DNA from: Coptodactyla brooksi
Lineage: Eukaryota; Arthropoda; Insecta; Coleoptera; Scarabaeidae
Length of the DNA stretch: 23,921 nucleotides
NCBI GenBank assembly: GCA_033557675.1
Contig: JAWQRM010000343.1
Location: forward strand, 1-23,921
Direction: 5' to 3'
Position 1 is the stretch's first letter; every line of letters begins with the position of its first letter. The notes beneath the pieces were generated by a model. The model was not told where the DNA came from. It did not search any database and saw only the letters and a list, made by a program, of their open reading frames with translations. Both the position numbers and the translations under genes were made by a program. Positions 12,101 through 18,596 of this stretch are shown here, piece by piece.

Positions 12101-12479
12101 GAGAAATTGTAACCCGAATTATAGAGCACACGCCTAATAGTGGAGATTGCTAATGTAATAACTTATTATTACCGCATTATATGTTACATTAAGAATAAAG
12201 AGACTTTAAAATGCCAATAGAAAGAACTAATTTAAGTAATATTATATGTTTTGTGGAAAGCAAAATGCTTTCGTTTCGCGGAAACGTACGTACCTCGTCG
12301 GTCGCGGTCTCGAACAGGGCCAGGACCTGCCGTAGGCCGAACACGCTCGTGTTGATGGGTTTGCGGACGTGCGACAAGTCGATGGAGTCGACGTCGTTGA
12401 ACGAGGCGGGAGCCTTTCCGAGACTCGTCGGGACCTGCTTTCTCATGCGACCCCTGCCGAGCGATCGTGCGGCCATCAT
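4800..12479 (-). CDS. ZNF800: ZNF800-type C2H2 zinc-finger protein (whole gene, 5 coding exons)
   Basis: Five exons read on the minus strand as 12479-12294, 10440-10285, 10131-9838, 9781-9371 and 6116-4800 (TAA at 4800-4802). All four introns are GT-AG and phase 0, giving 787 aa. The segment from about residue 40 to 98 resembles the conserved N-terminal region of vertebrate ZNF800, with a CRTCRSLFRSLANF finger core. Zinc fingers: C2HC at about 77-98, C2H2 at 252-273 and 282-303, C2HC at 363-383, C2H2 at 601-621 and 629-650. Between fingers the chain is charged and looks disordered, with basic patches (SSKKRKR near 575). It is probably a nuclear DNA-binding regulator; vertebrate ZNF800 has been reported as a transcriptional repressor in gut endocrine differentiation, so a repressor role here is inference. 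It is head-to-head with UQCC1. The orthology call comes from remembered family features and was not searched. Confidence 0.85.
6240..9340. repeat. 19-bp AT-rich minisatellite filling ZNF800 intron 4
   Basis: Same unit and same strand orientation as the array at 2385-4430, with runs such as 8805-8860 where four successive units can be read. It occupies nearly the whole 3254-bp intron 6117-9370. A perfect 12-bp hairpin (8141-8152 / 8157-8168) interrupts it. Confidence 0.85.
8141..8168. repeat. perfect hairpin in intron 4
   Basis: ACAACTATACAA, four-base loop TTTG, then TTGTATAGTTGT: 12 bp with no mismatch. Further related bits (TATACAAC) follow to 8190. Confidence 0.7.
9371..9781 (-). CDS. ZNF800: ZNF800 coding exon 4 (aa 213-349), two C2H2 fingers
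   Basis: The acceptor TTTTGAG precedes GTGATGG at 9781, and the donor GTCAGT follows GAG AAT CAG at 9371. Two adjacent fingers are visible: LICSVCGLKF with H268 and H273, then YSCPECNDTF with H298 and H303. The close of the second, RHLYKVHRK, resembles the RRHIRKVHKK-type ends in ZNF800. The tail is Gly/Asn rich and links to exon 5 across a 3.25-kb repeat-filled intron. Confidence 0.83.
9838..10131 (-). CDS. ZNF800: ZNF800 coding exon 3 (aa 115-212), charged linker
   Basis: The acceptor TTCGTAG precedes GAGGAC at 10131 and the donor GTAAAC follows GAA TCA GAG at 9838; both sides are phase 0. The 98 codons encode a Lys/Glu-rich linker (KKLTEKQECLRVSEEIARNE and onward) with helical or coiled-coil character and no finger. 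The following intron is only 56 bp (9782-9837). Open-frame continuity and both splice sites support it; no recognised domain does. Confidence 0.78.
10285..10440 (-). CDS. ZNF800: ZNF800 coding exon 2 (aa 63-114), N-terminal C2HC finger
   Basis: Acceptor GGTAG precedes GTAAGG at 10440. The exon of 52 codons ends CTC GAG before a GTAATT donor at 10284, phase 0 on both sides. It carries the most diagnostic block of the protein: C77-x2-C80, FRSLANF, H93 and C98, which in vertebrate ZNF800 is the finger beginning ECKLCRSLFRGL. The downstream intron (10132-10284, 153 bp) contains no repeat. Confidence 0.85.
10600..10850 (-). repeat. inverted-repeat partner (iii) in ZNF800 intron 1
   Basis: Matches 14790-15025 inverted at roughly 90% or more. 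The match continues into the minisatellite with the same order of variant units, including the unusual CAGCTGC unit, so array and flank were copied together. Confidence 0.75.
10735..12045 (-). repeat. 17-18-bp GGAACTGTTACTTTTT minisatellite in ZNF800 intron 1
   Basis: Sub-arrays at about 10735-11130, 11535-11725 and 11790-12045. On the plus strand they read AAAAAGTAACAGTTCC, so the ZNF800 transcript carries GGAACTGTTACTTTTT. Variants include TACAAAAAGTAAC and CAGCTGCAAAAAGTAAC. Short segments are locally inverted (11581-11610, 11790-11850). Between the sub-arrays lie non-repetitive spacers that have partners in the UQCC1 intron. Confidence 0.85.
11240..11530 (-). repeat. inverted-repeat partner (ii) in ZNF800 intron 1
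   Basis: Pairs with 17395-17670. Shared landmarks include AAGAAATTCATAGAATTCG, GATACTAAAATACC and ATTGTACAATTATAAAATTG. Divergence is higher than in partner (i), with several indels. Confidence 0.72.
12049..12293 (-). repeat. inverted-repeat partner (i) in ZNF800 intron 1
   Basis: About 245 bp starting at the ZNF800 exon 1 donor matches 15246-15489 in inverted orientation. A 60-nt sample (12181-12240 against 15362-15301) differs at only about one or two positions. Confidence 0.8.
12294..12479 (-). CDS. ZNF800: ZNF800 coding exon 1 (aa 1-62)
   Basis: The ATG is at 12479 and a second Met follows directly. The exon ends GAC GAG before a GTACGT donor at 12293-12288, phase 0. A polypyrimidine tract and AG at 12489-12490 sit only 9 nt upstream of the ATG, so an untranslated first exon probably lies further up, toward 13,000. 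The residues just before the donor (GLRQVLALFETATDE) continue into the conserved ZNF800 N-terminal domain of exon 2. Third-position G/C is high, in contrast to the intron that follows. Confidence 0.82.
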
Positions 12480-12734
12480 TCTTTATGTCTGTTAAGAAGA
12501 AAAGAGAAGAAAACATTTAGAACAGTAAAAAAAAAATTAATAATATTATATGATACTATTAATTTCACCACTTCACATTAAAAGGCTGTCAAAGGTTGTT
12601 TATGAGGGGGGTTTTTATTACCAGTAGCTGAAGTCGTCATTATTACAAACCAAAATTACCTATAAACCAGAAGACTATAATTTTTTCCTACTAGAATCTA
12701 CAAGTATACATAATAATATAAAAAAAGTAAAAAA

Positions 12735-12872
12735 ATTTGCTGTGAAAATCATGGTAGGCCGTGAAATAGTACAAACTTAGTCATTTTTGCTCTGCAAGTC
12801 ACGGTAGGCCATGAATAGTCACGGAAATAGTACCTACAAACTTATTCACAACTTATTCTGAATAAGTTTGTA
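12735..12872. repeat. short tandem duplication ending in a 14-bp hairpin
   Basis: The phrase ATCATGGTAGGCCGTGAAATAG recurs as GTCACGGTAGGCCATGAATAG about 50 nt later. The region ends in a perfect hairpin, TACAAACTTATTCA (12835-12848) and TGAATAAGTTTGTA (12859-12872), with a 10-nt loop. Confidence 0.65.
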
Positions 12873-13077
12873 CTTTAAAGTCAATTGCTACTCTAAAGTA
12901 ACTTCATTGTGGGAGTTGCGGATGATCTGAATGCCTTCAAAACAGATGTTAATGTTAAATATCCGTTTTAATGGAAACTTAGTCACTAATAATTTTTCCA
13001 AGTTTAACCTAACTTTTCCACGTTCCGAAAATGCGAATTTTTCGCGGTTTCCCGTGAAGGATGAGCGGAAACAGTTC

Positions 13078-13307
13078 GTTATTTAACGAAGGAATACAAA
13101 GATGTATTCCTTAAAGGGAATCGCTGGAACGGTTCCGATTTATCCGTACGTTACCGACTGTATGGATAAATCGGAAAGTTAAGATATTTAAAACAATTTC
13201 TCGAATGTTAAAGTAAGGTGCGGATTCGTATCGAATGGATTTTCGTTAAGGTTCCTTTATTGGTGGGATTGTTTGACAATCGGCTAACGTTTCATTTCCG
13301 GAACCTT
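13078..13307. repeat. cluster of perfect short hairpins in the divergent promoter region
   Basis: In order: TTCGTTA-TT-TAACGAA just after 13070; AAGGAATACA / TGTATTCCTT (13089-13112); CCGATTTATCC / GGATAAATCGG (13135-13174); AAGGTTCC (13248-13255) / GGAACCTT (13300-13307) with GATTGT-TTG-ACAATC (13267-13281) nested inside. Confidence 0.6.
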
Positions 13308-13451
13308 ACGGTTCGCGGCCGTACGGTCAACTAAGGCAACTATTAGCGAATTTCCGCGCGTAATTCTCTAAATTACGGCGACTAAACGTAATAGTTACCC
13401 TTCGGTACGACGAAAACGTGCGTTAATGCATTCTGGTGTGCTTTATGTGTA

Positions 13452-13457
13452 ATGTCA
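13452..13457 (+). CDS. UQCC1: candidate UQCC1 first coding exon (Met-Ser only)
   Basis: The frame of exon 2 has no ATG between an in-frame TAA at 13786 and the presequence-like LTRRG at 13822, so an upstream exon must supply the start. ATGTCA directly before a strong GTATGT donor at 13458 gives Met-Ser joined in phase 0 to LTRRG across a 364-bp intron. Alternatives are another, unseen upstream exon, or starting at the internal ATG at 13897, which would lose the presequence. Inference from splice signals only. Confidence 0.5.
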
Positions 13458-16400
13458 GTATGTGCAAGTCTCTCCCTCAAATTATCGCTTTTTCGCGTGT
13501 TACACCGAAAGGATACCTTTGCTAACGCGTTCTGCGATCCCTGAAAATGCTTTACGAACCGAAATTTGCGGTTTCGGGGACCGCGACGCGCGCCTTTTTC
13601 GCCAAAATCTTACCTAGTGTCCGATAATCTCCATTTTCTGCTAGTGTCACGTAATTGCTTTAAAACTGCACAGATGTCGTTTGCGGCTTTAAATATAACC
13701 TACAAACAATTGTGTAACACGTAAATACAAGAAATATGAATATAAATAGGGTTTATTATTCGTTGAACGTAATTTTTTTTAATAATAATTTTCCGCTTTC
13801 TCATTCTGCGTACAATTTCAGTTGACCCGCAGGGGCCTGAACGGTTTAAGACAATATTCTTCTTTAACACCCCTCATAATCGAACCGAAACCAAAGATGT
13901 GCTGCTACGAGACACGGGTTTACGCCACGCACGTTACGGACCTGACGGAGAAGCCCGCGAAAACCTCCAGCATGTCGCTGATAAAGAAAATCCTGAATAA
14001 AGTGCCGTTTATCAGCGTCGAGAAGTCGGTGAGTCTCCCCGGGCTTTTCTCCCGCAATTTCCCGGTCCCCCTTAGAGATTGGGCGTCGTAGGTCACCTCC
14101 TGTACGAGTCGATCGCCGACCGGATAGACTACGTCGACTTCTTCGAGGAGTTCAACCTGCCGGACACTTTTTACTCGTGGTTCGTCATAACGGAGCTGCA
14201 CGTGTGGATGCTGATGGTCCGGTGCATGGCGGAGGGCGACGACGGGAGGTACGTGCGCAACCGGATAGTCCAGGCGCTGTGGTCGGACGTCGGGCTGCGC
14301 GTGAAGAAGATAGGGGCCGCGAACCCGGCCGGGACGCGCGCGCAGGTCCGCGAGCTCTCCGAGCAGTTCCAGGCGGCGCTCATCGCGTACGACGAGGGCC
14401 TGCAGTCGGACGACACCGTCCTGGCCGGCTCCATCTGGAGGCGGATGTACCAGCGCGAGGAGGTCGACCCGGAGAACCTCGAGCTGCTCGTGGGGTACAT
14501 CAGGAAGCACGTGAGTGAATAGCTTTTTTAATGTTCTTAATGCACTTTAGACTATATTTATTAAGCAATTCAGGACTTGGGTATATCCATCCCTTCAGCT
14601 AAATCTTTACAGTTGGAGCAGATAACTGTCTTCATTATGCTTCCAACACATATTATTCGGAACTGTTACTTTTTTGGAACCGTTCCCTTTTTTTGGATCT
14701 GTTACTTTTTTAAAACTGTTACTTTTTTTGGAACTGTTACTTTTTGGAACTATTACTTTTTTTGGAACTGTTACTTTTTTTTGGAACTGTTACTTTATGT
14801 AATTGTTACTTTTTGGAACTGTTACTTTTTTGTAATTGTTACTTTTTGCAGCTGTTACTTTTTGTAACTGTTACCTTTTCTAACTGCTACTTTTTTGAAC
14901 TGTTATTTTTTAAAATTATTATGGCATTAGTACTTTACTACAAAATGCTATTGTTATAGTAATATATAATTGTATAATTGTAACTTTTTTTGATATTTTA
15001 GTATCTATACTAAAGATACTTTTTTGGAACTATCCCTTTTTTGGAACTGTTACTTCTCTGGAACTGTTACTTTTCTGGAACTGTTGCTTTTCTGGAACTG
15101 TTACTTTACGTAATTGTTACTTTTTGCAACTGTTACGTTTTTTGGAACTGTTGCTTTTGTGAACTGTTATTTTTTTAAATTGTTATGACATTAGTACTTC
15201 GAAATATTCATATGAGCACATACCCCAAAATGCTATTGTTGTAGTTGTACACGTTTCCACAAAACGAAAGCTTTTTGCTTTCCACTAAATATACATTATC
15301 GCTTAAATTAATTCTTTCTATTGGCATTTTAAAGTCTCTTTATTCTTAATGTAACATATAATGCAGTAATAATAAGTTATTACATTAAGAATTCTCACTG
15401 TTAGGCAGGTGCTCTATAATTCGGACTGCAATTTCACGGAAAAGCCTAGGAATTTATTTTATATGTATTATTACTGCCGAAGTAACTATCGGCGTTTCCA
15501 AGCATAAAGTTTTACCGTCCTTTTAATGCTAATTATTACAGTTACTTTTAGTAATTGTTACTTTTTGGAACTGTTACTTTTTGGAACAGTTACTTGTTTG
15601 GAACTGTTACTGTTTTGGAACTGTTACTTTTTTTAAGACTGCCCCTTTTTTTGGAACTGTCATTTTTTGAAACTGTTACTTTTTGTAATTGTTACTTTTT
15701 GTAACTGTTACTTTTTTGGAACCATTACTTTTTTGAACTGTTATTTTTTGAGATTACTATCATATTAGTATTTAAAAACAAAAAAATGTCTATTGTTATA
15801 GTTATATACAACAATAAACTATATCTAAAAATAGATAATAAAATAAAATAGATATTCAGTGCTTTATAAAAAGATTTTATCGACTGAAAAGCCAGCTTAC
15901 ATGTACAACAAAATATCGTTCCGGTCGGATGTGCATATAATATTTTTATAATATAATTATTTAAAAACTTTGTTTAGGTAATTCTGTCTCTATGCATTTT
16001 TGGGGTAAACTATCGATATTTAGTGAGATAGCGAACACTGATAACTATATTCATTAGGCAACTCAGGACCTGGGTACATCCATCCCTTCAGCTAAGTCTT
16101 TACAGTTGCAGCAAATAATTGTCTTCATTACGCTTCCGACACATTTTGCACAAACGTGTTTTTTACATTTGCAGCGTATATCGTTTGATTTGACAATGGT
16201 GTTCACTTCTTAGATTCTGTTTGGTGACTTGTTCCTGGATCCCCACTTATTCCCGAGCTGTTAAATTCTTTTTGGAACTGTTGCTTTTTTGGAATTGTTA
16301 TTCTTTTGGATGTGTAATTTTTTTTGGAACTGTTACTTTTTTGGAATTGTTATTTTTTTTGGAACAGTTACTTTTTGGGACTGTTCCTTCTTGAAACTGT

Positions 16401-18165
16401 TGCTTTTTGGAACTGTTACTTTTTTTGGAACTGTCACTTTTTTGAAACTGTTACTTTTTGTAATTGTTACTTTTTGTAACTGTTACTTTTTTCGAACTGT
16501 CATTTTTTTGAACTGTTATTTTTTAGAAATTGTCAACGTTTTATATAACAATATAATATAACAAACATACATTTATACAACAAAGTTGTTTTGTATAACA
16601 AGACAATTGTTATTTATGTTTGGAGAGTAACAAAAATAGTTACTCTGAAAGTTTTGGAACCGCTTACATCTTTGGAACTATTCCAAATAGTTCGAAAAGG
16701 AACTATTACTTTTTTGAAACTCTTATTTTTTGGAAGTTACTTTTTGGAGTTGTCAAAATTACTTTTTGGAAGATTTTTCCTAATAAAAGGCTATAAATTA
16801 TTTCGTAACAATTAGGACAAAGTTTAAATTATGCGTTGTAGAATTGTGTAGTGCATCTAGGCTTGTATTCTTAACTACTAAGAGTGATTTTCACAACTCC
16901 AAAAAGTAACTTCCAAAAAATAAGAGTTTCAAAAAAGTAATAGTTCCTTTTGGAACTATTTCTGGAACTCTTTGGAACAGTTCCAAAGAGGTAACCATTC
17001 CAAAACTTTCTGCAACTATTTTTGTTACTTTCCAAACATAAATAACAATTGTTTCGTTATATAAAACAACTGTGTTACATAAATATATGTTTGTTATACT
17101 ACTTTGTTATATAAAACTTTAACAATTTCAAAGAAATAACAGTACTAAAGTAACAGTACTTTTTTGGAACTGTTACTGCTTTAGAACTGACACTTTTTTG
17201 AAACTGTTACTTTTTTGGGACTGTTCCTTTTTTTGGAACTGTTACTTTTTAGAACGGTTACTGTTTTGGAACTGTTACTTTTTTGGGATTGTTCCTTTTT
17301 TTAGAACTGTCCTTTTTTGGAACTGTTACTTTTTGTACTTATCACTTTTTTGGAACTGGTACTTTTTTTAACTGTTATATTTTTTAAATTATTATAACAT
17401 TAGTGCTTAGAAACATTCGTATGAGCACATACCCCAAAATGCTTATTGTTATAGTTTATTGTTAGAGACACACAAATACAATCTTTATAAAGAAAGAAAC
17501 TTTAAATCATCATTCAAGAGGTGTCGGAACACGCATTTCAATTTTATAATTGTACAATTGTAACTTTTTTGGTATTTTAGTATCTATACAGTTCGAACAG
17601 AGCGAATTCTATGAATTTCTTAACTCGGAACATCCATTTCTGTTATCTTATTCTAAAAGCAGTCATTTCTCGTTAGGAAATGCAATAGAAAGCATTATAT
17701 AGTTCTCAAAAGAGGTAATAAGATAAAAATATTAGCTTAAAAATATTCCTTTTCTTTCTAAATATCTTCATTTACATTAAATTAGAAAGAGTAGTTTAAT
17801 GCAAATTGACTTAAACATACTGACAAAAGTGAAAAACTGTTAAGCCCAGTTATATGTTATCTGAAATGTAATTTCTAAGACACTGTATCTCAATAAGAAA
17901 ACATTTTAAGGAAATTATTTATCGTTTGCTTTATGGCATTTAAAATAGTAACTTAAATTTAGAGAAACATGTAATTTTAATTTAATACTTCGAAGTATAA
18001 CATTGTTAGGCTAGTTGCTTGGTGTTTGTTTGTAGTTTGCTTCGTTTTCTTCTTCTATTCGGATAATCGTTTATTTAATTTCAGCTTAGAATGCTGGATA
18101 ACATCCGCAGGGAGGAACTTTTTTCTCAAAAACCGATCGTCTGGGAATCGATACACGAAAAGTAG
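13452..18165 (+). CDS. UQCC1: UQCC1, mitochondrial complex III assembly chaperone (whole gene, 4 exons)
   Basis: Exons 13452-13457, 13822-14028, 14076-14510 and 18085-18165 join in frame (all junctions phase 0) to 242 aa. The product matches the UQCC1 / yeast Cbp3 family, which with its partner binds newly made cytochrome b at the mitochondrial ribosome and passes it on to complex III. Visible evidence: an Arg/Ser-rich, acid-free N-terminus (LTRRGLNGLRQYSS) fitting a mitochondrial presequence, then the chaperone domain from about residue 76 to 216, with LYESIADRIDYVDFFEEF, LPDTFYSWFVITELHVWM, IAYDEGLQSDD and LELLVGYIRKH. The first two-codon exon is the uncertain part. The gene is head-to-head with ZNF800 and tail-to-tail with the sphingomyelinase. 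Confidence 0.88.
13741..13749 (+). promoter_or_regulatory. TATA-like box TATAAATAG upstream of UQCC1 exon 2
   Basis: It lies 81 nt before the exon 2 acceptor. If used, transcripts would lack the start codon of the presequence form and begin translation at the internal ATG (13897). Could equally be chance in an AT-rich intron. Confidence 0.2.
13822..14028 (+). CDS. UQCC1: UQCC1 exon 2 (presequence and linker)
   Basis: The acceptor ACAATTTCAG precedes TTG ACC CGC; the donor GTGAGT follows GAG AAG TCG at 14028. The 69 codons carry the putative targeting peptide and a linker ending in LIKKILNKVPFISVEKS, a Lys-rich helix that precedes the chaperone domain in the family. Reading on past 14028 meets a stop in the 47-bp intron region, consistent with splicing. 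Confidence 0.8.
14076..14510 (+). CDS. UQCC1: UQCC1 exon 3 (chaperone domain)
   Basis: The acceptor CCCCTTAG at 14067-14075 gives AGA TTG GGC, so the protein reads EKS then RLGVVGHLLYES in phase 0. The other AG at 14089-14090 would drop five residues. The 145 codons cover nearly the complete ubiquinol-cytochrome c chaperone domain and end AGG AAG CAC before a GTGAGT donor. Third-codon positions are very GC-rich. The preceding intron is unusually short (14029-14075). Confidence 0.92.
14570..14648 (-). pseudogene. transposase-like cysteine-rich tail, copy 1
   Basis: On the minus strand the frame reads CVGSIMKTVICSNCKDLAEG and ends IPKS plus TGA at 14570-14572. It is a direct repeat of the end of copy 2 at 16063, truncated upstream by the minisatellite. 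The Cys spacing suggests a small zinc-binding tail as at the C-terminus of piggyBac-type transposases; that family assignment is tentative. Confidence 0.45.
14790..15025 (+). repeat. inverted-repeat partner (iii) in UQCC1 intron 3
   Basis: Reverse complement of 10600-10850, covering the end of one minisatellite sub-array, the CATTAGTACTTTACTACAAA module and the AGTATCTATACTAAAGATAC palindrome-like tail. Confidence 0.75.
15246..15489 (+). repeat. inverted-repeat partner (i) in UQCC1 intron 3
   Basis: Copy of the first part of ZNF800 intron 1, in the sense orientation of its own host transcript. It starts GTACACGTTTCC, where ZNF800 has the donor GTACGTACGTTTCC; sequence 5' of that point is unrelated. 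Confidence 0.8.
15750..16040. other. intronic AT-rich spacer
   Basis: Unique-looking AT-rich sequence between a minisatellite end module and copy 2 of the transposase-like tail. No open frame or signal recognised. Confidence 0.5.
16063..16260 (-). pseudogene. transposase-like cysteine-rich tail, copy 2
   Basis: On the minus strand the frame reads WGSRNKSPNRI, an in-frame stop, EVNTIVKSNDIRCKCKKHVC, then AKCVGSVMKTIICCNCKD and a terminal TGA at 16063-16065. Pattern C-x-C-x3-H-x-C-x2-C with a later CC-x2-C looks like a zinc-binding element. Probably the end of a decayed cut-and-paste transposase, piggyBac-like by the Cys/His tail; not confirmed. Confidence 0.45.
16480..17160. repeat. local inverted repeat inside UQCC1 intron 3
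   Basis: 16480-16690 and 16965-17160 are imperfect reverse complements (landmarks ACAATTGTTATTTATGTTTG with GTAACAAAAATAGTT on one side and their complements on the other). They enclose about 270 bp in which the minisatellite units change orientation. Confidence 0.7.
17395..17670 (+). repeat. inverted-repeat partner (ii) in UQCC1 intron 3
   Basis: Reverse complement of 11240-11530 with scattered substitutions. Weaker similarity continues to about 17772, matching ZNF800 intron 1 at about 10530-10600. Confidence 0.72.
17671..18084. other. distal part of UQCC1 intron 3
   Basis: AT-rich intron ending in a good polypyrimidine tract and CAG. The first 100 bp show weak inverted similarity to 10530-10600; the rest shows nothing recognisable. 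Confidence 0.5.
18085..18165 (+). CDS. UQCC1: UQCC1 last exon (C-terminal 26 aa)
   Basis: The acceptor TTTAATTTCAG precedes CTT AGA ATG CTG GAT, in phase 0 with exon 3. The tail LRMLDNIRREELFSQKP and the final IVWESIHEK stop resemble the family's C-terminal segment, in which a Tyr/Leu-Asp helix is followed by a W-x-P/S-type motif. TAG lies at 18163-18165. It is separated from exon 3 by a 3574-bp repeat-rich intron. Confidence 0.82.
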   Translation, partial: LRMLDNIRREELFSQKPIVWESIHEK

Positions 18166-18215
18166 TAGGCCGCTTCTAATTTATTGAATGTACTGTTAGG
18201 TTTAAGCTTGTTGGA

Positions 18216-18221
18216 AATAAA
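18216..18221 (+). terminator. UQCC1 poly(A) signal AATAAA
   Basis: AATAAA lies 51 nt after the UQCC1 stop, and the GT-rich stretch after it (ACCACGTGTACCTTTGTTAG) could be the downstream element. It lies within the 3' flank of the convergent sphingomyelinase gene. Confidence 0.7.
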
Positions 18222-18253
18222 ACCACGTGTACCTTTGTTAGAGAAAGTAAGGT

Positions 18254-18259
18254 TTTATT
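18254..18259 (-). terminator. sphingomyelinase poly(A) signal AATAAA
   Basis: On the minus strand AATAAA begins 19 nt after the TGA, giving a very short 3' UTR. It faces the UQCC1 signal 32 bp away, so the two transcripts must end in nearly the same place. Confidence 0.7.
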
Positions 18260-18278
18260 GATAAGCCACGTCCGTTTC

Positions 18279-18596
18279 TCAAACGCATTTTACAGCGTCC
18301 GAAAAATCTACCCCCGTTATGGAGCACATCAAGTTGTCCAAGCACCGGTCGTCGCACGGCTCTTTCAACAATACGTCGCTGTCTCGCACCAGGAACCTCC
18401 GGTACTGCTTGAGCAGCTTCTTGTCCTTCTCGAAGGTCATCCGTTGCGCCAGGCCGTACAGGTCCGTCAGACTGGACCCCCTGAGGCCGTAGGCCTCCCG
18501 AAACGAGTACAGGGGGTACCAGTTCGGGGGGTGGTCGCTTGGGTTTAGATTCGCTGCAGTTAAATTGTAGATCCACTGTTCGTAATTTTCGACTTC
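18279..18596 (-). CDS. Asm: sphingomyelinase exon F (C-terminal domain)
   Basis: The acceptor ACGTAG precedes GAAGTCGAA at 18596; 105 codons run to TGA at 18279-18281. It encodes ENYEQWIYNLTAANLN, PNWYPLYSFREAYGL, LTDLYGLAQRM and the Cys-rich EPCDDRCLDNLMC end, fitting the helical C-terminal domain that packs on the phosphoesterase core. NLTA is a candidate glycosylation site. Confidence 0.9.
   Translation of the reverse strand, partial: EVENYEQWIYNLTAANLNPSDHPPNWYPLYSFREAYGLRGSSLTDLYGLAQRMTFEKDKKLLKQYRRFLVRDSDVLLKEPCDDRCLDNLMCSITGVDFSDAVKCV

Larger units (their letters stand above)
12489..13451. promoter_or_regulatory. shared upstream region of ZNF800 and UQCC1
   Basis: Divergent start codons lie 972 bp apart. 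The part from about 13000 has more CpG than the introns (CGCGG, CGCGCGCC, GCGGCCGTACGG), fitting a bidirectional promoter and first exons. ZNF800 probably has a 5' untranslated exon here, because a splice acceptor lies 9 nt before its ATG. No TATA element is obvious between the genes. Confidence 0.55.
14645..17385 (+). repeat. 17-18-bp GGAACTGTTACTTTTT minisatellite in UQCC1 intron 3
   Basis: Sub-arrays at about 14645-14915, 15025-15185, 15540-15750, 16265-16530 and 17150-17385 read GGAACTGTTACTTTTT on the sense strand. Several end in a shared module: GAACTGTTATTTTTT, then an A/T stretch, then CATTAGTACTT, then CATATGAGCACATACCCCA and AATGCTATTGTTATAG (best seen at 15165-15242 and 17370-17455). 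Array plus module looks like one mobile or duplicated unit. Confidence 0.85.

Noticed and set aside
12189..12293. Extension of ZNF800 exon 1 past the donor to about 12189
   Set aside because: The frame remains open by chance, but GTACGT at the donor, the loss of GC bias, and in-frame joining to the conserved exon 2 favour splicing.
13741..13749. TATA-like box as the main UQCC1 promoter
   Set aside because: Using it would remove the presequence start. The CpG-richer DNA further upstream is a better promoter region, so I list the box only as a weak alternative.
13920..14518. Open frames on both strands over UQCC1 exon 3 (109-196 codons)
   Set aside because: Shadows of UQCC1, caused by its GC-rich third positions.
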